Below are positions 1 to 6,792 of a stretch of 8,434 nt of DNA, piece by piece. The stretch is from Bacteroidales bacterium UBA4459 (GTDB taxonomy: Bacteria > Bacteroidota > Bacteroidia > Bacteroidales > F082), in NCBI GenBank assembly GCA_002389465.1, contig DGOT01000078.1, forward strand, positions 1 through 8,434, written 5' to 3'. How positions within the stretch are numbered: position 1 is the stretch's first letter; each line of letters opens with the position of its first letter. The notes below the pieces were generated by a model that had not been told where the DNA came from, made no database searches, and saw only the letters and a program-made list of their open reading frames with translations. The translations under genes were made by a program, and so were the position numbers.

Positions 1-30
1 AGGTCACTGGTTCGATTCCAGTACGCCCCA
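1..30 (+). tRNA. tRNA, 3' part only (isotype undetermined)
   Basis: This is the end of a class I tRNA cut by the window edge. Bases 1-5 (AGGTC) fit a five-base variable loop. Bases 6-22 form a perfect T arm: ACTGG (6-10), loop TTCGATT (11-17, the usual TTC-A pattern) and CCAGT (18-22). Bases 23-29 (ACGCCCC) are the 3' acceptor strand, so the missing 5' end should read GGGGCGT, and A30 is the discriminator base. CCA is not encoded (CGA follows), which is usual in Bacteroidota. The anticodon lies outside the window, so the amino acid cannot be assigned. Confidence 0.93.
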
Positions 31-35
31 CGAAA

Positions 36-63
36 AAAGGATGGCAACATAGAGCCATCCTTT
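36..63. terminator. Bidirectional intrinsic terminator
   Basis: A perfect 10-bp stem, AAAGGATGGC (36-45) with GCCATCCTTT (54-63), closes an 8-base loop (46-53). On the + strand it is followed by a T-rich stretch (61-66) and sits 6 bases after the tRNA. On the - strand the stem is followed by a run of six T (complement of 33-38) and sits about 35 bases beyond the stop of the small secreted-protein gene. It therefore separates the + strand tRNA unit from the convergent - strand genes. Confidence 0.85.
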
Positions 64-97
64 CTTAATTATGTAATCTTCAAGTTTTGCGATATAT

Positions 98-601
98 CTA
101 ATTACCGACTGTTTTGTTGTAGCTCGTTGCGTTGAGCGTGAACTTGTAATAAGCAACGCCGACTTTAAGTATGCACCGGACCTTGCCGCTGCTGTTTGCC
201 ATAAATTCCCTGAATTTGTCACTTTCCAGTTTCAGGCCACCGCGTTTGGATAATTTCCCGAGGATATTGATTTTTTCCGTTGTTCCTTCTGAGTTTCTCA
301 TTCTAAACGTCCCGCCCTTGAAAATATCTGTTCCCGGATAGGGATTGTTTGTGAATGTGCAGTTTTCATATAATAGAAACCCCACATTGTTATTTTCGTC
401 AATGGTTATCTGAATGCAGAACTTTTCCAAAGGTTCGGCATTTGGATCGTTGTAGTGTGTCAATCCGTCAAAGGAACGCCCTTCAATTCTGTATGTATTG
501 GTTGTGTCGCCAAAATCGTCTAAAAGATATGCCTTGGTCCATTGCGCCTGTACCAGTGAGCCACTTATTATGATGACACTTAGCAATAAATATCTTTTCA
601 T
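98..601 (-). CDS. Small secreted protein of unknown function
   Basis: The frame encodes 167 residues, from ATG at 601 to TAG at 98-100. Residues 1-19 form a clear Sec signal peptide (MKRY, then a hydrophobic core, then VQA) with likely cleavage before Gln20, leaving a mature chain of about 148 residues that is probably periplasmic or exported. No catalytic motif, lipobox or transmembrane segment follows. The mature part looks beta-rich, opens with a Trp and an acidic stretch LDDFGD (residues 27-32), has cysteines at 62, 81 and 143, and ends in alternating hydrophobic strands. From memory the opening and the later LLYEN resemble small secreted hypothetical proteins common in Bacteroidota, but I cannot name a family. 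The gene lies 139 bp downstream of the PorP/SprF gene, has its own likely promoter and is followed by a strong terminator, so it may be monocistronic. No T9SS C-terminal domain is evident. Confidence 0.85.
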   Translation of the reverse strand: MKRYLLLSVIIISGSLVQAQWTKAYLLDDFGDTTNTYRIEGRSFDGLTHYNDPNAEPLEKFCIQITIDENNNVGFLLYENCTFTNNPYPGTDIFKGGTFRMRNSEGTTEKINILGKLSKRGGLKLESDKFREFMANSSGKVRCILKVGVAYYKFTLNATSYNKTVGN

Positions 602-626
602 GTGAAATGAAGTTTACGTAAAACTG

Positions 627-660
627 CAAAATTAAGAAATTGACTTGTTTGTTGTACAAA
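627..660 (-). promoter_or_regulatory. Bacteroidota-type promoter for the small secreted protein
   Basis: Read on the - strand, TTTG (660-657) is followed after 22 bases by TAATTTTG (634-627), an exact match to the -7 consensus TAnnTTTG of the Bacteroidota primary sigma factor. The spacing is 1-3 bases longer than the usual 19-21. Transcription would begin near 620, giving a leader of about 20 bases before the ATG at 601. No Shine-Dalgarno sequence is seen, as is normal for this phylum. Confidence 0.5.
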
Positions 661-740
661 CATATTCATATTAATATCTGCACGAACAGCAATACAAATA
701 GATTGTACCGGTAACCCGGTTTAAAATTGAGAATTATTTG

Positions 741-1817
741 CTAGAATGAAGAACACTCTAGCGGCTGGTTAGGCATCCGCATTGAGTTAAGAGTTCCCCT
801 GCTTTTGTGGAAGCTAATGCCATCAAATTCAAATATGAGTGATATCTGGTGTGTTGGGCCAACAAAACCATATTCTGAGAAGATCATCAGATCGTATGAA
901 TACATCACTTTCATTCGGTTTTCTTCCGTAAAGGGTACGCTAACACCAAGCAAAAAGGTCCAGCTTGAGAACGTATCCCATTGAAAGGCTTCGTTTTTAT
1001 ACCAGGCTCCTACATAAATATGAGAAGTATATATGTTAAGCCCTACCTGATAAACATCCATAAATAATTGCTTTTGATAGATAAACCCCGGATTGAGTTT
1101 CCAGCCTTTGGCCTTGCCGTAAAAACTACCTGAATGCATTAAGTCAATGATAAAGTCAGCTTGAGCAACGTACTTTATTTCAAGAGGGGCCGTATGACCG
1201 GTAAATGATTGGTCGGGCCGTGTAAGATGATGTGCTGCAAAACCCAGAACCCCCGTTACCGAGTTCTTTTCAAACTGAAATAAACCACCTACGGAGAAGT
1301 CAGCATAGAAGGTGCTTTGATCACCGTAACCTTCGAACGAAGAAGGGCCGATATTACCGTAAATAGGATCCAGTTGGCTTGAGAAAACGGCATTGTCGAG
1401 GTTGAGTTTCCGGTTAACAACAGAAACAGTCGCTCCTATCTGGAATAATGTGTTTCTTGAGGCACGTATCCTAACGGCAGGCATGATGCCGACTGATGTG
1501 CTGCGAATGTATCCCAAGCCTTGTCGGTCCTGCTGGAATAATATACCAATGCCACCAGCTCCCGGGATGTTTCTGTCGGCAATGTCGGCGCTAAAATTAT
1601 AGGTGTAATAATTCCCCTGCAATCCTGTCCATCTTTTCATGTAATTAAACTTGGTCTTCAGGCCAAGCGTAAGACCTACAAAAGCCGGGTTATAATAAGT
1701 TGGACTGTTAAATGGTTGCGCATATGTTATATCCTGAGCGTTACTGCTTGTTGTGGTGATAACAAACACTATTATTGCGCCCATTAATATCGATCTTATT
1801 TTTAGTTTACGTGTCAT
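741..1817 (-). CDS. PorP/SprF family type IX secretion membrane protein
   Basis: The frame encodes 358 residues, close to the usual family length of 300-350. Residues 1-27 are a signal peptide ending SSNA, with cleavage before Gln28. The mature N-terminus carries the family hallmark DITYAQPFNSPTYYNPAFVG (residues 29-48). The rest alternates aromatic and glycine-rich beta-strands as in an outer-membrane barrel, with a last strand near THQISLIFEF followed by a tail of about 27 residues ending CSSF. Family knowledge: members are outer-membrane partners of T9SS, and SprF is needed for surface display of the giant adhesin SprB, a type B cargo. The gene begins 25 bp after the stop of the type B PKD protein on the same strand with no terminator between, so the two are very probably co-transcribed and this protein is the likely dedicated partner of that cargo. 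I give no gene symbol because many paralogues usually exist per genome and only context separates them. Confidence 0.92.
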   Translation of the reverse strand: MTRKLKIRSILMGAIIVFVITTTSSNAQDITYAQPFNSPTYYNPAFVGLTLGLKTKFNYMKRWTGLQGNYYTYNFSADIADRNIPGAGGIGILFQQDRQGLGYIRSTSVGIMPAVRIRASRNTLFQIGATVSVVNRKLNLDNAVFSSQLDPIYGNIGPSSFEGYGDQSTFYADFSVGGLFQFEKNSVTGVLGFAAHHLTRPDQSFTGHTAPLEIKYVAQADFIIDLMHSGSFYGKAKGWKLNPGFIYQKQLFMDVYQVGLNIYTSHIYVGAWYKNEAFQWDTFSSWTFLLGVSVPFTEENRMKVMYSYDLMIFSEYGFVGPTHQISLIFEFDGISFHKSRGTLNSMRMPNQPLECSSF

Positions 1818-1842
1818 CGTTACATCAATTATGCTTGTTTGT

Positions 1843-4800
1843 TTATCTGATTAAAGTAACTGTTCCATATGGCTTTGTATTTCCATCTCCGTTATCACTT
1901 CCCTGCCATTTGGTTCCGTCTTTAAATACCGCATCAATTTTCCATGTGTAAGCTCCTGCCGGACAAAGATCCAGGTTCGGATTTCCTTCGTTGCGGCCGT
2001 TCCAGCTTGCTGCAGGTTTTCCATCAATTAAAGCATCGCTTTCCCAGATCAGATCTCCCCATGCATCGTACACATGAATCCGATACCTGTATAAGTTAAC
2101 TCCTTTTATTATAAATCTTCCGTCTTTATATTCCCATCCAAGATTACCAGGTGCAAAAGCATTTGGTACATAAAGCGTCTTGAACATCATTTCGTATTCG
2201 TAAGTAGTCGTATCAGAACATCCGTCTTCGTTGTAGGCAATTAATGTAATTGTGTACGTATCATCAGAGCTGTAAGTGACCACAGGTTCTGCTTCATCAG
2301 ATACATCACCATTGCCAAAGTCCCAGTAATAAGCATTGGCACCGGAACTGTTATTGACAAAATAAATTTGTCCCTGTTGTTCCTGGTAGTTATCATAAAT
2401 ATCGAAATCGGCAACAGGATTGTCAAATACTTCAACTTCATGTACAACAGTGTCTTTACATTGGTTGTCATCTGTAATAATGAAGGTTACATCGTACGTG
2501 CCAATATCGTTATACATATAATCAGGATTTTGCAGATTCGATGTGTCAATAACCGATAATGGATTTCCGAAGTTCCAAAACCAGGAAGAAATACTTGCTC
2601 CGGCGTCTTCCGATTCATCGAAGAAAAATGTTGGGTTATTTAAACACGCGTTTTCAAATGAAAAAGCGGCATCCGGTTTGTCATAAATCTCAACTTCCTG
2701 ACTGGTAGTGTCGCTACACCCAAAACTATTGGTAACGATAAGTTCAACATTAAATGTTCCGTAATCAGAGAACATGTATATTGGATTTTGTTTATCAGAT
2801 GTTCCAGCCGGATTGCCGGAATCACCGAAATCCCATTCCCATGAGGAGATAGATGCCCCGTGCTCATTGGACAGATCTGTGAATTCGGTTACTGTGCCGA
2901 GGCATGTAGTGCTGGTAACATAGAAGTCAGCTGCAGGAGACGGGCTAATGGTTATGGTGGCAGATGTGCTGTCACGCAACGTGGCTGAATTTGTTACTGC
3001 TGTTATGATAAGCCGCACGTGGTAGGTGCCTCCGGTTGTGTAAATGTGACATACGGGATTCTCCTGAACATCATATGTATAAGTTGTTCCGTCACCGAAA
3101 TCCCAAAACCAGTTTGTAATACTTGTATTGTCGCTGTAAATTTGTGAGATGTCGTTAAAGCAGACCTCACTATTGGCACACAAGGTACCTGTTGGTGCAT
3201 CGAAATCAGCTTCAAGACACGGGTTTCGCACCACTGATTTTACAATTGAGTCGGTACAGCCATTAAGATTTGTAACAATAAGCTTAACCTGATATATATT
3301 GTCCTGTGGTGGGTAAATATGTTCCGGATGCTGCTCGTCGGAATAGTTGTCTGTTCCTGAAGCAGGATCGCCGAAATCCCAGGACCAGCTGATTATTTGT
3401 GCTCCGCCGCCTAACGACTGATCAAAGAATTGTGTTGGATCTTCGCAAGTGCCCATATTGTACGTGAAGTCGGGCGATGGTAATTCATTTATGTAAGCGC
3501 TTTCATAGATGGTTACGGAACATCCGTTGGTATCCAGAGCTGTTAATTCAACCGTATAGTTTCCGGCTCCCGGGAATACATGGTTAATCGTATCCCTGTA
3601 TGTGCTTACAGGAGTACTGCCATCATTAAAGTTCCACGTGTATGTATATATAGAGTCGTAGTCGGGCGTGTATGATGCCTGGAAAAATGTTGCTTGTCCG
3701 GCACATACTTCCGTAGATGTGAAGCTAATAGAAAGCGGTTCAAATACGCAAACATTAAAGCTTGTGTCGGAAGCGGAACAACCGTTCGCATCTGTTACGG
3801 TTAAGGTAACGGTGTAACAACTATCAACAACCCCATAGACATGGGTCGGGTTTATATCGGATGCACTGTATCCATCACCGAAATCCCATAACCAGCTTTG
3901 GATAGGACTGTTGTTATTACTTGCGGTTGACTCGTCATAAAAGAACACCTGTCCGGCTGGCGTACATGGCACATCAAAGCTAAATGCGGGCACAGGCCTG
4001 TCATAAACATCCACTAATTCTGTATATGCGTTTGAACAACCGAAATTGTCAATTACTGTTAGTGTAACCTGATAAGTGCCAAAAGTATTGTAATAATGAG
4101 GAGGGTTTTGCAATGTGGAGTTGCTTCCGTCACCAAAATCCCAGTCCCAACTGGTGGCATAGCCGAATGTTACAACCGTTTCGTCAAAGAAATAGGTTGA
4201 GTCGCCGGCACAAGTGTTGTTGTATGAGAAATCAACATCAGGCAATTCCAGGACAACGATCTCATATGAAATACTGCTTTGGCAATTATTAATATCGGTA
4301 ACGGTAAGTGTAACCGTATAAGTTCCGGCATCCGTGTAAACATAAACCGGGCTTTGCTGGCCTGAAACACCGACACCATCACCAAAGTCCCATTGCCAGA
4401 TGGATATATTGGTTCCGATACCCGTAAATTCGGCGTTGTCTCCCAGGCAGACTGTGTCGTTGGTCATAGTAAAGTCCACGTCGGGTAAAGAATCAACCAG
4501 AATATCCATAATAACTGTATCGAAACATCCCTGTGTATTAGTTACAATTAATGATACGGCGTATGTGCCAGGGTTTGTAAATACATGTGACGGGTTTTGT
4601 AAATCTGAAGTATTATTAGCACCAGACGGTGGATCATCAAAATTCCATTCCCATGAGAAAATATCAGGCCCTCCGTTGGGTGAAGATTGGTCAATAAATA
4701 ATACAGGAAATCCAAAACAAGCGCTTTCGTAAGTAAAGTCGGCAACAGGACTTGTAATGACTTGTACAATCTTGGAAGTCGTATTCTGACAGCTGTCACT

Positions 4801-6612
4801 ATCCGTCACCGTCAAAAACACCTCATAACTTCCACTTGAGCCGAACAGGTGCGAAATATTTGGGTTGGCAGGAGCGTCAATTGTGATTACGGTTCCGTCA
4901 CTAAAATCCCAGATCCACTGTATGATCAGTCCGTTCGGGGATGACGAAAGATCAATAAAAGCAATGGAATCATTTTGGCAAGCCGGGGCCGATGACTCGA
5001 AATCAGCAGTTGGCAGTTGATTTACAACAATATCGTAACTTACGGAACTAATGCAGCCTTCCACTGTTGAAGCCGTAAGAGTGACCGTATAAGTGCCAGG
5101 CATTTGGTATGTATGAACGGGACTTTGCTCTGTTGAAGAGTTTCCGTCACCGAAACTCCATAACCACGTATTAAAATCTGTTCCTATCCCCGTAAACACA
5201 GCGTCTTCTCCCAAACATATCGTATCGTCGGCCATTGTAAATTCAACCTGAGGGATAGAATCAACAACGACATCCTGCGTGGTTGTATCTGTACACCCTA
5301 TTGTGTTGGCAACGATGAGTGTTATCGTATAGTTGCCAGGATCGGTAAAAATATGCGATGGGTTTTGTAAAGTGGATGTATTGTTAGCACCAGAAGGAGG
5401 ATCTCCAAAATTCCAGTCCCACGAGAACAAATTAGGTCCTCCGTTTGGCGAGGATAAATCAGTGAAAACAACTGGATCTCCATAACAAATTTCTTCGAAA
5501 GTAAAGTCAGCAATAGGGTTAGCTACAACATCAACAAGTTTAGAGGTAGTATTTTGACAGTTATCTGAATCAGTTACTGTTAAGAGAGCGGCATAAGTGC
5601 CTGTGCTGGCATATAAGTGGGCGATGTTAGGATTATTAGGATAATCAATCGTAAATGTATTGCCATCGCCAAAATCCCAAATCCATTGTGTAATGTATCC
5701 ATTGGGGGATGAGGAAAGATTTGTGAATTGTACCGAGTCACCAAAACATACCGGTGCATCTGTTGTAAAATCAGGTACCGGTAAGGGGTTCACTGTAACA
5801 ACTTGTGTTATTGAGCTGGTACAGCCGTCTGTAGATGTTACGGTAAGTATCACGCTAAAGCTTCCTGTTGTTGCGTATGCATGTGTGGGATTTTGCACAA
5901 CGGAGGTGCTTCCGTCTCCAAAGTTCCAGTCCCAACTGGCAATATTTGGTGCCGAAAGGTCGGTAAACTGTATTGGTGCATTCAGACAAGCAGGGTCGGG
6001 ATCCCACGAAAAATCTGCTGTTGGGAGATCACCTATATCTTGTGTGTAAGGTGTTGCGGTATTTTGGCAACCGTTTACGTCAGTCACGTCAAGGTTGACG
6101 GTATAAGTTCCAGCGGTAGTGTATATATGGCTCGGATCTTTCAAATTTGAGGTAGTTCCATCACCAAAGTCCCAGTTCCACGATTGGATCATTCCACTGG
6201 ATGTGCCGGTAAAAAAGGTAGTTTCTCCCACGCAGCCCGGATTAGGTGTACTGCTGATGAAGGCATCAGGCAGTGGATTAATGTTTATTGCTTCAAAGTA
6301 AGAGTCGGTACAGGTGGTTATTCCCCCGTCATTTGTAGCTGTAATGGTTAAAATTACATTCACATTAATACCCGGGGTGTATGCATGAGTTACATTAGGT
6401 GCGTTGCCATGAGGGCTACCGTCCCCGAAATCCCAGTCCCAGGTTAAGATTGTATAGCCATTTGCGGCAGCATCGGAAGTGTCGAAAAACTGAATCTCAC
6501 TACACTGCTGAAATGTATAGCTATAAGTAAAAGAGGTTGTAAATGGGCATTGGCCAAAGACATTAATAATCAACAGCCAGCTTATCATAAATAGTAAACT
6601 ACGAATTTTCAT
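1843..6612 (-). CDS. Giant secreted PKD-repeat protein with T9SS type B sorting domain
   Basis: The frame encodes 1589 residues without interruption, from ATG at 6612 to TAA at 1843-1845. Residues 1-20 are a Sec signal peptide (core LLFMISWLLIINVFG) with likely cleavage before Gln21; the nearby Cys22 does not fit a lipobox because Gln precedes it. Residues 25 to about 1474 hold 17 PKD-type beta-sandwich repeats of 79-94 residues, recognised by W-x-W-D/N-F-G-D-G, then (H/Y)xY, G-x-Y-x-V-x-L and a closing G-C. Residues 1477-1589 are a gliding-motility-associated C-terminal domain (CHU_C type) that directs T9SS export. The protein is probably a surface adhesin, filament or matrix protein; PKD repeats mostly act as spacers or protein/sugar-binding modules, and no enzyme domain is present. 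Thirty-nine cysteines occur, mostly one pair per repeat. It shares an operon with the PorP/SprF gene downstream. There is no SD; the leader contains an A9 run and an overlapping out-of-frame short ORF. Confidence 0.93.
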   Translation of the reverse strand: MKIRSLLFMISWLLIINVFGQCPFTTSFTYSYTFQQCSEIQFFDTSDAAANGYTILTWDWDFGDGSPHGNAPNVTHAYTPGINVNVILTITATNDGGITTCTDSYFEAININPLPDAFISSTPNPGCVGETTFFTGTSSGMIQSWNWDFGDGTTSNLKDPSHIYTTAGTYTVNLDVTDVNGCQNTATPYTQDIGDLPTADFSWDPDPACLNAPIQFTDLSAPNIASWDWNFGDGSTSVVQNPTHAYATTGSFSVILTVTSTDGCTSSITQVVTVNPLPVPDFTTDAPVCFGDSVQFTNLSSSPNGYITQWIWDFGDGNTFTIDYPNNPNIAHLYASTGTYAALLTVTDSDNCQNTTSKLVDVVANPIADFTFEEICYGDPVVFTDLSSPNGGPNLFSWDWNFGDPPSGANNTSTLQNPSHIFTDPGNYTITLIVANTIGCTDTTTQDVVVDSIPQVEFTMADDTICLGEDAVFTGIGTDFNTWLWSFGDGNSSTEQSPVHTYQMPGTYTVTLTASTVEGCISSVSYDIVVNQLPTADFESSAPACQNDSIAFIDLSSSPNGLIIQWIWDFSDGTVITIDAPANPNISHLFGSSGSYEVFLTVTDSDSCQNTTSKIVQVITSPVADFTYESACFGFPVLFIDQSSPNGGPDIFSWEWNFDDPPSGANNTSDLQNPSHVFTNPGTYAVSLIVTNTQGCFDTVIMDILVDSLPDVDFTMTNDTVCLGDNAEFTGIGTNISIWQWDFGDGVGVSGQQSPVYVYTDAGTYTVTLTVTDINNCQSSISYEIVVLELPDVDFSYNNTCAGDSTYFFDETVVTFGYATSWDWDFGDGSNSTLQNPPHYYNTFGTYQVTLTVIDNFGCSNAYTELVDVYDRPVPAFSFDVPCTPAGQVFFYDESTASNNNSPIQSWLWDFGDGYSASDINPTHVYGVVDSCYTVTLTVTDANGCSASDTSFNVCVFEPLSISFTSTEVCAGQATFFQASYTPDYDSIYTYTWNFNDGSTPVSTYRDTINHVFPGAGNYTVELTALDTNGCSVTIYESAYINELPSPDFTYNMGTCEDPTQFFDQSLGGGAQIISWSWDFGDPASGTDNYSDEQHPEHIYPPQDNIYQVKLIVTNLNGCTDSIVKSVVRNPCLEADFDAPTGTLCANSEVCFNDISQIYSDNTSITNWFWDFGDGTTYTYDVQENPVCHIYTTGGTYHVRLIITAVTNSATLRDSTSATITISPSPAADFYVTSTTCLGTVTEFTDLSNEHGASISSWEWDFGDSGNPAGTSDKQNPIYMFSDYGTFNVELIVTNSFGCSDTTSQEVEIYDKPDAAFSFENACLNNPTFFFDESEDAGASISSWFWNFGNPLSVIDTSNLQNPDYMYNDIGTYDVTFIITDDNQCKDTVVHEVEVFDNPVADFDIYDNYQEQQGQIYFVNNSSGANAYYWDFGNGDVSDEAEPVVTYSSDDTYTITLIAYNEDGCSDTTTYEYEMMFKTLYVPNAFAPGNLGWEYKDGRFIIKGVNLYRYRIHVYDAWGDLIWESDALIDGKPAASWNGRNEGNPNLDLCPAGAYTWKIDAVFKDGTKWQGSDNGDGNTKPYGTVTLIR
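1846..2184 (-). other. T9SS type B C-terminal domain (CHU_C-like) of the PKD protein
   Basis: Residues 1477-1589 match the order of motifs of the gliding-motility-associated C-terminal domain: YVPNAFAPGN (1481-1490), YRYRIHVYDAWGDLIWES (1508-1525), SWNGRNEG (1536-1543), CPAGAYTWKI (1550-1559), KDGTKWQG (1564-1571) and the terminal GTVTLIR. Family knowledge: this domain is recognised by the type IX secretion machinery and, unlike the shorter type A signal, its export or attachment usually depends on a PorP/SprF-family partner. The domain has a single Cys (1550). It reaches the exact C-terminus, as expected for a functional signal. Confidence 0.9.
2191..6540 (-). repeat. Array of 17 PKD-type protein repeats
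   Basis: Approximate residue ranges by eye are 25-112, 113-193, 194-274, 275-363, 364-450, 451-530, 531-618, 619-706, 707-787, 788-869, 870-956, 957-1041, 1042-1128, 1129-1222, 1223-1309, 1310-1395 and 1396-1474. At DNA level the complement of the WxWDFGDG codons recurs on the + strand as variants of TCACCGAAATCCCA about every 240-280 bases. Repeats 5, 8 and 13 have FGDP-x-SG or FDDPPSG in place of FGDG, and repeats 15 and 16 have related insertions. The core is altered in repeat 7 (DFSDG), 12 (NFNDG) and 16 (NFGNP). Fifteen repeats have one Cys before the first core strand and one in the closing (G/N/S)C or equivalent; repeats 14 and 17 deviate. Confidence 0.9.
4252..5790 (-). repeat. Tandem duplication of a three-PKD block (768-bp period)
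   Basis: PKD repeats 4-5-6 (residues 275-530, bases 5023-5790) and 7-8-9 (residues 531-787, bases 4252-5022) correspond in order. The register is a constant 256 residues: WIWDF at 310 and 566, SGANNTS at 407 and 663, CLG at 466 and 722, GIGT at 475 and 731; a one-residue insertion appears only late in repeat 9. Hand alignment gives 56/89 identical residues for 4 versus 7 and 57/87 for 5 versus 8, well above the similarity of other repeat pairs. The DNA is also alike: GGGTTTTGTAAA occurs at 4592 and 5360, exactly 768 bases apart, and the similarity continues through the following bases. Confidence 0.9.
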
Positions 6613-6792
6613 TGCATTGTTTTTTTTTCATGTAATTGACAATACAGCATAACAAAATGTACCTTTATAAGTTGTTAAGGATACGAATAAAAACGAAAAA
6701 GGTTCTGAGGAAAATCTCTATATTGGACTTGTTTTGCTCATATTTGTCTTGTTTGTTTTGTTCATAATTGTTTGTTTGCCCTGAATATTAAA
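6613..6792 (-). other. Leader/intergenic region upstream of the PKD gene
   Basis: These 180 bases separate the thioredoxin-like gene from the PKD gene. Read on the - strand they hold an A/C-rich stretch with an 18-base direct repeat (6729-6770), then AT-rich sequence. The best -7-like string is TACATTTTG (6661-6653), one base off the spacing of TAnnTTTG, but no good TTTG lies 19-21 bases upstream, so the promoter is uncertain. Next to the start are a run of nine A (6628-6620) and two short out-of-frame ORFs (ATG at 6631 and 6617) that overlap the ATG at 6612. I see no convincing terminator for the thioredoxin-like gene here, so read-through into the PKD operon is possible. Confidence 0.5.
6729..6770. 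repeat. Imperfect 18-bp direct repeat, 24-bp period
   Basis: On the + strand TTGTTTTGCTCATATTTG (6729-6746) and TTGTTTTGTTCATAATTG (6753-6770) match at 16 of 18 positions. They lie in low-complexity T/G-rich sequence upstream of the PKD operon. They could be paired regulator sites or simply a product of slippage in biased sequence. Confidence 0.5.

Noticed and set aside
4..222. - strand open frame of 72 codons across the tRNA end and terminator
   Set aside because: It runs through the tRNA, the terminator hairpin and the 3' end of the small secreted-protein gene in another frame.
707..720. Hairpin ACCGG-TAAC-CCGGT just after the PorP/SprF gene as a terminator
   Set aside because: The stem is only 5 bp and no T run follows on the - strand; it may weakly slow transcription but is not a convincing intrinsic terminator.
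4400..6301. Several + strand open frames of 60-129 codons opposite the PKD gene
   Set aside because: They mirror the repeat codons of the PKD array, recur at the repeat period and show no independent protein features.
1843..6612. CRISPR or DNA-level tandem repeat array suggested by the recurring TCACCGAAATCCCA-like strings
   Set aside because: The spacing (about 240-280 bases), the variation at third codon positions and the continuous reading frame show that it is protein-level repetition.
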